Assembly (NCBI GenBank): GCA_964655485.1
Contig: CAZZMS010000027.1
Coordinates: 1-24,398 of the forward strand
DNA length: 24,398 nt
Source: JANWYU01 sp964655485
GTDB lineage: Bacteria; Bdellovibrionota; Bdellovibrionia; Bdellovibrionales; Bdellovibrionaceae
Reading direction: 5' to 3'
The notes beneath the pieces were generated by a model, which ran no database searches, was not told the DNA's origin, and saw only the letters and a list, made by a program, of their open reading frames with translations. A program made the translations under genes and the position numbers. The stretch's first letter is position 1. Each line of letters opens with the position of its first letter. This document shows, one piece after another, positions 14,879-22,832 of the stretch.

Positions 14879-15100
14879 ATGGGAAAGAAACTAAATGGCC
14901 AAGTAGTTAATACGGAAAATGAAGATTTGAATGCACTCGTCTGTCATTGCCGTCAAGTGAAGCGCGAGAGGCTTGAACGCGCCGCTAATTTTGGTATGCT
15001 CGACCTTCAGCAAATTATTATCCGCACCCTTGCCGGGTCAGGATGTGGTAGTTGTCGGCCATCGATATTGAAAATAATAAACAAACGAAAGCAGAGATAA
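14879..15100 (+). CDS. BFD-like [2Fe-2S] binding protein
   Basis: This 73-aa protein looks like a stand-alone fer2_BFD domain, the fold of bacterioferritin-associated ferredoxin. Four cysteines are arranged CxC (22, 24) and CxxC (56, 59) with 31 residues between, as needed for one [2Fe-2S] cluster. The context VCHCRQVKRERLERA and AGSGCGSCRPSI matches that family. The 20 residues before the first Cys and the basic C-terminus (NKRKQR) are extra. It overlaps ribH by one base (TAATG), suggesting co-translation. No bacterioferritin gene is in the window, so its electron partner is unknown. The start has a weak ribosome-binding site and could be misplaced. Confidence 0.75.
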   Translation: MGKKLNGQVVNTENEDLNALVCHCRQVKRERLERAANFGMLDLQQIIIRTLAGSGCGSCRPSILKIINKRKQR

Positions 15101-15528
15101 TGAAACGAATTGCCGTTGTCTGCAGTGAATTTAATAGAGAGATCACAGAAAAATTGGAAAGCGGCGCAGTGAGTTACTTACGCCTTCAAGGTATCGAGCC
15201 TATGGTGATTCATGTGCCAGGGGCTGTTGAAATACCTCTTGCTTGCGAGTGGCTTCTTCAAAAGGGGATGGACGCGATAGTGGCTATAGGAGCTGTGATT
15301 CGTGGGGAAACCTCGCATTATGACTTGGTATGCAACAGTGTTGAGCGTGGTGTGAGTGAGCTCATGCTGCGTTGGAAAAAACCCATAGCTTTCGGGGTTA
15401 TTACCACGGAAAACGAGGAGCAAGCCCTAGAGCGTGCGGGCGGAAGGTATGGTAACAAGGGTGAAGAGGCAGCTCGAGTAGCGTTGACCATGCTGGAGCT
15501 CTTTGGTCGAATGAATGCTCATGAGTGA
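15100..15528 (+). CDS. ribH: 6,7-dimethyl-8-ribityllumazine synthase
   Basis: RibH condenses the pyrimidinedione with 3,4-dihydroxybutanone phosphate in the penultimate step of riboflavin synthesis. The 142-aa product keeps the active-site pattern: Phe11 in SEFN, PGAVEIPLA (40-48), GAVIRGETSHYD (64-75) with the catalytic His73, FGVITTEN (98-105), and Arg112 followed by NKG (119-121). It starts about 10 to 15 residues later than most homologues and so lacks the first N-terminal strand. A TTG at 15052 could extend it by 16 residues, but these do not look like the family. No other rib genes are present. Its 3' end overlaps the kinase gene. Confidence 0.93.
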   Translation: MKRIAVVCSEFNREITEKLESGAVSYLRLQGIEPMVIHVPGAVEIPLACEWLLQKGMDAIVAIGAVIRGETSHYDLVCNSVERGVSELMLRWKKPIAFGVITTENEEQALERAGGRYGNKGEEAARVALTMLELFGRMNAHE

Positions 15529-17704
15529 TTCTTTATCCCCAGCAGTCGATCCCCATCAACAATGGCTTGCTGAGCAAAACAAAAGAAAGCGGGAGCGTCG
15601 CTGGATTTTAGCCCTGGCTCTTTTTTTAATTCTTCTTATTTGGTTTGAGATTCGTCTATTCGGGGTGGCCAGTGAGCTGCCTTTTGTTCATTCCATTTTC
15701 TTTTTTGGTCTGGTCAATTTCAACTTGGTTTTGCTTTTGTTTTTGTTGTTTCTTGCCTTTCGAAACTTGGTTAAGGCCTTTGCGGAGAAAAAAAGTGGCC
15801 TTTTTGGTAGCTCTCTTCGATTTAAGCTGACGCTCGCATTCTTGAGTTTTACGACCGTCCCTACGTTTCTCATTTATGTTACCAATGCGACATATGTTAA
15901 TGCAAGTTTTGACAAATGGTTTAGCTCTCAGATGCAGTCTATCATGCAGGCCTCCATCGATTTAAGTCAGCATTTCTATTTTGTTACCAAGAAGCGAAAT
16001 TACCATGTATCCGAATTACTCGTTAAAGAGTTAGGGAAAGCCAAAACCTCATCAGCTCGGGTCCAAAAAATGCGTTCATTTGTAAGGCAGTACCTTCTGG
16101 ACGCTGTTGAGTATTATCCAAAATGGAATGCAGAGCGGGAACTTGTGATGAGCTCGGAAGATAACATTCCGCTTATCCCTCCGGTTGCAGAGTCCCTGCT
16201 TCGTCAAGTCTGGGATGAAAAACGCTCGACTTCTCAAATTGAAAATTTTGCTTCCGGTAACTTAGTGCGCGTCATTGTTCCAAGCTTAAAACCTGCGGGA
16301 TTGATCGTTATAAGTAGCTATGTTCCGCTGTCACTGGTTGGGAAAATGAATAATATTCACAGATTTATGGAAGAGTATAAAGGAGCGGGACCGATGCGTT
16401 ACCCCCTCAAGTCGATTTATTCGACGATCCTAGTTATAATGTCTTTGGTTATTGTGGTAGCGGCCTTATGGTTTGCTTTTTATCTCGCAAGGCAGCTATC
16501 AACACCCTTAATTCAGCTAGGACAAGCTACCCAATTAGTGGCAAAAGGCGAATATCGCCCTTTAGATATTCAGTCTGGCTATGAGGAGATTCATCACTTG
16601 GTAGAGAGCTTCAATCAAATGAGTGAAAAGTTATCTCGAGCCCTTAAAGACTTAGATGCTCGTCGAAGGTATAACGATGAAATTCTCAGAACTATTTCAA
16701 CCGGTGTTTTGAGTATAGACGTTCGAGGTAAAATCACAACGATGAACCCTCGGGCAGCGGAGTTGCTACGCCTATCTGCTGAGCAATGGATCGGACGACC
16801 AGTGCGAGAACTGTTACGGCAAGAATATTTTCGTAAGTTTGCTGAGCTTGTGCGCATGATGAACGAGCATAAAGTAGGGAGTATTCAAAGAGAGCTTCAA
16901 GTGAACATAGAGGGTGAGATCAAGCCCTTTTTGTTACAATTAAGCCTTTTAAAAAACGATGAGGGCGAGGAGATAGGAAAATTAGCGGTTTTTGATGATT
17001 TAACTCCTATTATCAACGCTCAGAGAGCTGCTGCATGGAGAGATGTGGCTAGGCGTATTGCTCATGAGATTAAAAATCCCCTTACACCCATTAAATTGAG
17101 CGCTGAGCGGATCTTGAAGAACTATCGAGACCGTATTCAAGACTCTAGTTTTGAGAACAGTGTTAAAATGATCATACAACAAACTGATGAACTAAAACGG
17201 TTAGTTAATGAGTTTTTTCAATTTGCCCGTTTACCGGAGATTCGCCCCTCTTTGGGCTCTCTCAATCAACTTATTTCCGAGCGGCTTGCCTGGTATCAAT
17301 CGGGTTATCCTAAGATTGATTTTCGTTTGAATTTAGATCCCAAGCTTCCCTCCTTTCTCATGGACACCGGTCAGTTGGGACAAGTGTTGACGAATATTGT
17401 TGATAATGCGATTGCAGCAGTGGAAAAGGAATCTAAGCCTTGTATTGAGGTGACTACGGAATATCTGGCAGAGCTCAATTTGGTTCGTTGGACCATCAAA
17501 GATAATGGACCAGGCATACCTGGTTCCCAAAGAGCTCAGGTCTTTCAACCCTATTGGACGACTAAAAGTCAAGGAAGTGGCCTAGGGCTTGCTATCAGTA
17601 AGAAGATTATCGAAGATCATAATGGGTTTATTCGTGTGGGTGAAAATGTGCCCCGCGGTGCTCAATTTATCATTGAGTTACCAGTGATAAGTTCCCGGGC
17701 TTAA
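15515..17704 (+). CDS. NtrY-like membrane sensor histidine kinase
   Basis: This 729-aa protein is a membrane sensor kinase of the NtrY type, which normally phosphorylates the NtrX regulator in nitrogen or redox control. Predicted membrane segments lie at about 30-49, 57-84, 103-123 and 301-326, with an extracytoplasmic sensor region of about 175 residues. These are followed by HAMP (about 325-378), PAS (about 385-495), the HisKA box RRIAHEIKNPLTP with phospho-acceptor His517, and the ATPase domain with N-box TNIVDNA (626-632), DNGPGIP (663-669) and GSGLGLA (687-693). It starts inside ribH; a second ATG at 15521 is equally possible. No response regulator gene follows. Confidence 0.9.
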   Translation: MLMSDSLSPAVDPHQQWLAEQNKRKRERRWILALALFLILLIWFEIRLFGVASELPFVHSIFFFGLVNFNLVLLLFLLFLAFRNLVKAFAEKKSGLFGSSLRFKLTLAFLSFTTVPTFLIYVTNATYVNASFDKWFSSQMQSIMQASIDLSQHFYFVTKKRNYHVSELLVKELGKAKTSSARVQKMRSFVRQYLLDAVEYYPKWNAERELVMSSEDNIPLIPPVAESLLRQVWDEKRSTSQIENFASGNLVRVIVPSLKPAGLIVISSYVPLSLVGKMNNIHRFMEEYKGAGPMRYPLKSIYSTILVIMSLVIVVAALWFAFYLARQLSTPLIQLGQATQLVAKGEYRPLDIQSGYEEIHHLVESFNQMSEKLSRALKDLDARRRYNDEILRTISTGVLSIDVRGKITTMNPRAAELLRLSAEQWIGRPVRELLRQEYFRKFAELVRMMNEHKVGSIQRELQVNIEGEIKPFLLQLSLLKNDEGEEIGKLAVFDDLTPIINAQRAAAWRDVARRIAHEIKNPLTPIKLSAERILKNYRDRIQDSSFENSVKMIIQQTDELKRLVNEFFQFARLPEIRPSLGSLNQLISERLAWYQSGYPKIDFRLNLDPKLPSFLMDTGQLGQVLTNIVDNAIAAVEKESKPCIEVTTEYLAELNLVRWTIKDNGPGIPGSQRAQVFQPYWTTKSQGSGLGLAISKKIIEDHNGFIRVGENVPRGAQFIIELPVISSRA

Positions 17705-17713
17705 GGAGGAGTT

Positions 17714-20320
17714 TTGAGCTCAGATCAGATTCGGGTTGTCGATGCCCATGAACATAACTTAAAAGGGATCACGTTAGCTTTACCGAGACGACAAATCATC
17801 GTTGTTACCGGGCTGTCAGGTTCAGGTAAGTCCAGCTTAGTGTTTGATACGATTTACGCGGAAGCGCAAAGGCGCTTTCTTGAGAGTATGTCGGCTTACG
17901 CTCGCGGATTTCTGGAAAATTTTAAGCGTCCAGCGGTTCGGTCTATCAGCGGGCTCGGGCCTTCCATTAGCATCGATCAGAAAACTGTATCCTACAACCC
18001 TCGCTCAACAGTTGGTACGGTAACAGAAACTTATGATTATCTCCGCTTGTTGTTTGCAAAAAAAGGCATCCCGCACTGCCCGATTCACCATCGGCCCACA
18101 CAGGCGTATCGTGCTGATCAAGTGGTTGATGAACTTTTGAGGACCTATGAACCAGGGACTAGATTTTATGTTTTGTCGCCACAAGCACGGCAAAAAAAAG
18201 GAGAGTTCGCGCAGGAAATTTTGAAATGGAGAAAACTAGCAGTTAAAGCGCGCATTGATGGACAGTGGGTTGCTTTGGATTCGGTTGGGAAATTGGCCAA
18301 GTCTAGGCCACATGATATCGATTTGCTGATTGATCAGTTGGTTTTGCGTCCGGATGCGCGGGGGCGTATAGAGAAGAGTTTATCTCGAGCCTTCGAGCTG
18401 AGCTCCTCGGAAGAACTTGTAGTTGTGGAAGCCCAGGGATTGTGGGAGCGTTTTTTTTCGAAAAAGAATGCGTGTCCTGAGTGTGGTTGGGGGGTGCCGG
18501 ACTTAGATCCGCGTTTTTTTAGCTTCAATTCACCCAAGGGGGCATGTCCCACCTGCCGTGGCTTGGGTACTATCGACATTGTGGAAGAGGAGGTTCGAGC
18601 CTGGCGAGATGGCCGTGAGGTAGTTCAGGGCTACCGTTACACCAAGCTAAAAGAGGAAGGTGAGGATGAGCTGGGAAATTCCGTTGTTAATGTTTGTCCC
18701 GACTGTCAGGGGCAGCGCTTACGTCCCGAAAGTTTAGCGGTTCTAGTTGATGAGCACTCCATTTGGCAAATGGCGGAGTGGGAGGTGACTGAGCTATACT
18801 CGTGGGTTCAAAATTTTAGGAAGACTCATGTAGGAGATATTGTGGCTCAGCCTATCCTGAAAGAGTTGGAAGAGCGTCTACGTTTTCTAAATCAAGTGGG
18901 TTGCGGTTACCTCAGCTTGGCCCGCTCGGCCGATACTCTTTCTGGGGGCGAGGCGCAGCGCCTAAGGTTAGCGGCCCAGTTGGGTTTATCATTGACTGGG
19001 GTCTTATATGTTCTGGATGAACCATCGATCGGCTTGCATCCACGAGATCACAGGCGTCTTTTAGACATCCTCGAATCGCTTAGGGAACAAGGCAATACTA
19101 TACTCATGGTTGAACATGATGAGGAAACGATTCGTAGCGCCGATTGGATCGTTGAACTGGGGCCCGGAGCAGGTGTTTTGGGTGGAAAGCTGATCGCAAA
19201 TGCTCCTTTTAAAGCTTGGCTAGAGGATCCAAGAAGCCTTACAGCGCCTTATATCAAAGGGGAGAAGACAGCATTCAAAAAGAAATTCCACTCCTTGAAT
19301 GCAGAGCGAGGATGGTTGCGGCTGAAGTCTGCCAGATATCATAACCTTAAAAGCGTCAATCTAGAGTTACCTATTGGTCGTCTCGTCGGAGTGACTGGAG
19401 TTTCTGGGAGTGGTAAGTCCTCTTTGATTCTGGATTGCCTGTGGCCTGCCGTAGCTTCAGGATTAGGTAGAAAAATTACCTTACCTGAAAAAAGATGGGA
19501 GGCCATCGAGGGGGTTTCGGAGTTTTTCGAAAGAGTGATCGAGGTGGATCAGCGACCCATCGGTCGCACGAGTCGATCGAATGCAGCTACCTATGTCGAT
19601 TTGGCTCCGCTTATTCGTGATATTTTCGCAGAGTTACCAGAGGCAAAGGTGAGAGGATACGCGCCTGGCCGATTTAGTTATAACAACAAGGAAGGACAAT
19701 GTCCCCGGTGCACGGGGCTAGGCTCCATTAAGCTAGAGATGAATTTTTTAGCCGATGCTTGGATGATCTGCCCAGAGTGTGAAGGAGCTCGTTTTAATCG
19801 TGAGACCTTACGTATTTTATATAAAGGGAAAAGTATTGCCGATGTATTCAATATGACTGTTGCCGAAGCGAGAGAGTTTTTCTCTGCATACCCCCTCATT
19901 CGTCGCAAGCTTGATACATTGCTGCAGGTGGGACTGCACTATCTGACTCTAGGGCAAGGAGCTCCTACCTTATCCGGTGGCGAAGCACAGAGGGTGAAAC
20001 TTTCTCTGGAGCTTAGCAAAAGGCAGACGGGACGCACCCTATACATACTGGATGAGCCCACAACAGGTTTACATTTTGAAGATGTAAAGTTACTTATTGA
20101 ACTTTTACAACACCTTGTCGATTTGGGTAATACTGTAGTGGTCATTGAGCATAATTTAGATGTGCTTACTAGTTGTGATTATCTTGTCGAATTGGGCCCA
20201 GGGGCCGGTTGTCACGGTGGTGAAATTATTTTTCAAGGTTATTTGGAGGATTATTTGAATTCGGGTAGTGCTAGTTACCCTACCTGGCCTTTTCTAAAAG
20301 AAAAACTGAGTAGCACTTGA
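17714..20320 (+). CDS. uvrA: UvrABC excinuclease subunit UvrA, short-insertion variant
   Basis: UvrA detects bulky DNA lesions and loads UvrB in nucleotide excision repair. The 868-aa protein has both ABC modules: Walker A GLSGSGKSS (33-41) and GVSGSGKSS (562-570), signatures LSGGEAQR (409-416 and 753-760), and Walker B LDEP near 434 and 779. The UvrB-binding domain is present (about 118-245). Zinc modules are visible as Cys254, 257, 278, 281 and as Cys663, 666, 686, 689. Typical UvrA has about 940 residues. Here only 46 residues lie between Cys281 and the next CPDC (328), where E. coli has about 120. The TTG start follows a perfect AAGGAGG (17703-17709) that includes the kinase stop codon. 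Confidence 0.95.
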   Translation: MSSDQIRVVDAHEHNLKGITLALPRRQIIVVTGLSGSGKSSLVFDTIYAEAQRRFLESMSAYARGFLENFKRPAVRSISGLGPSISIDQKTVSYNPRSTVGTVTETYDYLRLLFAKKGIPHCPIHHRPTQAYRADQVVDELLRTYEPGTRFYVLSPQARQKKGEFAQEILKWRKLAVKARIDGQWVALDSVGKLAKSRPHDIDLLIDQLVLRPDARGRIEKSLSRAFELSSSEELVVVEAQGLWERFFSKKNACPECGWGVPDLDPRFFSFNSPKGACPTCRGLGTIDIVEEEVRAWRDGREVVQGYRYTKLKEEGEDELGNSVVNVCPDCQGQRLRPESLAVLVDEHSIWQMAEWEVTELYSWVQNFRKTHVGDIVAQPILKELEERLRFLNQVGCGYLSLARSADTLSGGEAQRLRLAAQLGLSLTGVLYVLDEPSIGLHPRDHRRLLDILESLREQGNTILMVEHDEETIRSADWIVELGPGAGVLGGKLIANAPFKAWLEDPRSLTAPYIKGEKTAFKKKFHSLNAERGWLRLKSARYHNLKSVNLELPIGRLVGVTGVSGSGKSSLILDCLWPAVASGLGRKITLPEKRWEAIEGVSEFFERVIEVDQRPIGRTSRSNAATYVDLAPLIRDIFAELPEAKVRGYAPGRFSYNNKEGQCPRCTGLGSIKLEMNFLADAWMICPECEGARFNRETLRILYKGKSIADVFNMTVAEAREFFSAYPLIRRKLDTLLQVGLHYLTLGQGAPTLSGGEAQRVKLSLELSKRQTGRTLYILDEPTTGLHFEDVKLLIELLQHLVDLGNTVVVIEHNLDVLTSCDYLVELGPGAGCHGGEIIFQGYLEDYLNSGSASYPTWPFLKEKLSST

Positions 20321-20335
20321 AAGTTGTAAACTCAG
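20295..20335 (-). terminator. Terminator of the - strand nfr-like operon
   Basis: Read on the - strand, CTGAGT and ACTCAG (20330-20335 and 20306-20311) form a six-base-pair stem with a smaller inner ACT/AGT pairing. They are followed by TTTTTCTTTT. It begins just after the glycosyltransferase stop and lies mostly within the 3' coding end of uvrA. On the + strand the hairpin lacks a T-run, so termination should act mainly on the - strand. Confidence 0.6.
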
Positions 20336-20336
20336 C

Positions 20337-21833
20337 TTAACCCGGTGAATCTGAAGCACTAATTGACGAGGTATTAGAGGGTATTTTTTTTTCTGTTTGC
20401 GTCTTTTGTGGATTCGGTAATCTTGCCGGACCTTCTGCTTCTAAAAATGATAATTGTCCCTGCGCAAATATGACTTGGGTGTTACCAAAGTGTACCGGTA
20501 ACTCGTGAGTTGTTTTATCCCACTTGGGAGCATGACCCAACCACCAGTTTTTACCGAATTGATAAATAGCTCTGATACCTGCCGCAGCGTTTATTAGGCT
20601 TGCCAGAATGTAACGTCCTAGTACCGCTACAAAATAGGATTTTCCGTAGACCCAGCGCACAGACTGATGGCGTCTCCATAAAACAATTAGGGATGTCATA
20701 ATCGCAAAAGAGCCCAAGAAGTTGTAGGAATGTAGCTGGGCTCTCATGTTAGGGAACCAGAGATTACTTATCAAATAAATCCATCCCCAAATCATTAACC
20801 AGGAATTCAAGACGCCACGACGATCACGCCACAAGAAATAATTTTCTTTTAAGTTTTGGATCCAGGAGCCGTGACCTTTGACCCAGCCCAAGACTTGCCA
20901 GCTTTGTAAGCTGATACCATAGGTCCATCTTGTTTTCTGTCTGATGGAAGGCCACCATGAATTGGGAAATAGCTCAAAAGTAGCAATAAAGTCTTTTTCT
21001 TGCGTGTCACGTTTGATGCGATAGTAGCAAAGCATAGTAGATGGTAATCCTAATTGCGCACTCATCAGGCCCAATTGGTAGTCTTCAGTAAGGGCTTTTT
21101 CATTAAGGATAAAACCATGAGCCTCTTTGAGTTTTTCTAAAAGACGACGAGATAAACAGGTACCAACACCAGCAGAGGGGATCGCTACCCCAATTTCTCT
21201 TCTCAATAATAGGTCTAGGGTATGACCTTGGGCAAACTCATCGAGGTAGATGTTGCGCACTTCGAAAAGATGTTGGGCGGGTAAGCTAAAAACAGGAGTT
21301 TGAATGTAGTCATAGTGATCGAGAGCGTCGTTAAGAGTGATTAACTCCAGGGGATGAATCATGTCTTCAGAGTCATGCATGATAACTGCATCAAAAGAGG
21401 ATTCGTTTGTGGGAAGGTTGAGGATCTTGTTTAGAATTTCATTCAGCATTTGACCTTTAGAGGTAGGACCGGGTCGACTATTGATAACGACTCGTACCTG
21501 TCCGGGAAAGCGACGTTCAAGACTCAAGGCTTTTTCTTTCGTTTCCATGTCGTTTGGGTAAACACCCAACCAAATCTGATAGTTTCTATAGTATATAGCG
21601 CCTAAGTTACCAATGACCATCTTCTCGATAACATCTTCCTCCTTCCAATTGGCTACGATGATCCCTAGTTTTTTTTGAGACTTCCGCAACATTCTCTCTA
21701 GATCTTCATCTTTCAGATGCTGAGGTTTGACTTTCTTCAATAGCTTTAAGGACTCAAAAATAAAATCATCTAAAGCGTAGATAGCAAATGCAACAGCGGT
21801 GAGTTTGAGTAAAAATAAAAATAGTTCACTCAT
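20337..21833 (-). CDS. NfrB-like inner-membrane glycosyltransferase (GT2)
   Basis: This 498-aa protein resembles the glycosyltransferase part of NfrB, the inner-membrane enzyme of the E. coli phage N4 receptor polysaccharide system. It has an N-terminal membrane segment (about 4-22), then a GT2 domain: GIIVANWKEEDVI (57-69), WLGVYPND (88-95), the acidic HDSEDMIHPLEL (153-164), TEDYQLG (249-255) and the QxxRW motif (299-303). Membrane segments follow at about 342-360, 371-387 and 400-420, then WDKTTHELP (438-446), typical of NfrB. The polar tail is short, and the c-di-GMP-binding MshEN domain of E. coli NfrB (about 745 aa) is absent. Its ATG directly follows the upstream stop (TAGATG). Confidence 0.85.
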   Translation of the reverse strand: MSELFLFLLKLTAVAFAIYALDDFIFESLKLLKKVKPQHLKDEDLERMLRKSQKKLGIIVANWKEEDVIEKMVIGNLGAIYYRNYQIWLGVYPNDMETKEKALSLERRFPGQVRVVINSRPGPTSKGQMLNEILNKILNLPTNESSFDAVIMHDSEDMIHPLELITLNDALDHYDYIQTPVFSLPAQHLFEVRNIYLDEFAQGHTLDLLLRREIGVAIPSAGVGTCLSRRLLEKLKEAHGFILNEKALTEDYQLGLMSAQLGLPSTMLCYYRIKRDTQEKDFIATFELFPNSWWPSIRQKTRWTYGISLQSWQVLGWVKGHGSWIQNLKENYFLWRDRRGVLNSWLMIWGWIYLISNLWFPNMRAQLHSYNFLGSFAIMTSLIVLWRRHQSVRWVYGKSYFVAVLGRYILASLINAAAGIRAIYQFGKNWWLGHAPKWDKTTHELPVHFGNTQVIFAQGQLSFLEAEGPARLPNPQKTQTEKKIPSNTSSISASDSPG

Positions 21834-22604
21834 CTAATAGCTCCAGTCTATGAAGGCCTCTAAACCGAAGGGTTGATATTCTTGCCCCGTAAGGCGACTG
21901 CGAGCTTGATCAGTCCACACTCGGTAGTAGGCTCGAATTTGCCACCATGTCCGATTCGTTAAGACTAGGCCACTGCGTATTTCATTATACTCGTAGGACC
22001 AGCGTTCGACTCGGTTTTGATGAGCAAACTCCATGAGAAGTCCTTGAAGTTGCATGTTATTCCAGCTTAAACCTCTCCATTGGATGTTCTGCCTGAGGAA
22101 AGTTGGACTACCGTTAACTAGGTGGGGAAGGTGGAAGGATTCGGCATAGCCATCAAAAATAAAATAAGCCCGTTCTTGATACAGGCCGGCGAACCATCCC
22201 CTTCGGTCATAGTAAAGGGGGTTGGCTCCCCAACGATGATCCATTACTTCCCATAAAAGAGATAGGTGCAAACCTAGCCGATCCCACAAAGCCCAGCGTA
22301 ATCTCAGCGAGGGGCCCATACGACTTTGCCCGGGGAAAGCGATACTTTGACCGGAATATCCGCTGACACCGAGTAAAAGCTCGATAAAAGCGCCAGTTTC
22401 AACGGACAAACGATAACGCCCCCCCACAAGATATTGCGCTTGTCCTTGCAAACCTTCGAGCTCTCTTTGATTAGTCACCTCAGTATAGAACCTCTGGCTA
22501 AGAAGCCAATTTGAGGAGGCCCCCCAAGCCACGAGAGTCGAATAAACGAGAAGCAAGTATGTAAGAGGCGCCTTAATTGCAAAGCTTTTCAAAATCCAGC
22601 TCAT
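21834..22604 (-). CDS. NfrA C-terminal-like outer-membrane barrel protein
   Basis: From ATG the product is 256 aa, with an in-frame TTG start at 22616 as an alternative. The N-terminus has lysines and a hydrophobic stretch ending AWGASS, a likely signal peptide. The rest alternates polar and aromatic residues, as in a beta-barrel, and ends in WSY, an outer-membrane-type aromatic terminus. VGGRYRLS and the later GPSLRLRWALWDRLGLHLSLLWE and RAYFIFDGYAE segments resemble the C-terminal domain of NfrA. Similarity is weak by eye and rests partly on the neighbouring NfrB-like gene. The large N-terminal repeat region of E. coli NfrA is missing. It probably exports or anchors a polysaccharide across the outer membrane. 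Confidence 0.6.
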   Translation of the reverse strand: MSWILKSFAIKAPLTYLLLVYSTLVAWGASSNWLLSQRFYTEVTNQRELEGLQGQAQYLVGGRYRLSVETGAFIELLLGVSGYSGQSIAFPGQSRMGPSLRLRWALWDRLGLHLSLLWEVMDHRWGANPLYYDRRGWFAGLYQERAYFIFDGYAESFHLPHLVNGSPTFLRQNIQWRGLSWNNMQLQGLLMEFAHQNRVERWSYEYNEIRSGLVLTNRTWWQIRAYYRVWTDQARSRLTGQEYQPFGLEAFIDWSY

Positions 22605-22616
22605 ACCAAATCTCAA

Positions 22617-22832
22617 GCCTTATACTTCCAGGTAGTTATTTTCCAAACTTTACTTTATCTCTATCGCAAGGGTTTTCTCATTAATTGTCCTCTAGAGCTC
22701 AGTTTGTTGTCTAAAGGCCGTGAGGGGTGTGCAAAAAATACTCGTTCTGTAAAAACTTTCGAGACATCTTTTGGCTTTACTTCAAACCATTCCTGCTATA
22801 GCTGTGACTCCCGATCTATTAGAGGAATTGTC
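22617..22832. other. Divergent intergenic region of about 216 bases
   Basis: This gap separates the - strand nfr-like pair from the + strand deacetylase-like gene, so it should carry two divergent promoters. On the - strand a TATAAG with TTGGAA 16 bases upstream is the best candidate, but it would leave almost no leader. On the + strand TATAGC (22797-22802) is a possible -10 without a good -35. No strong operator is seen. The short distance allows shared regulation of both units. Confidence 0.5.
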
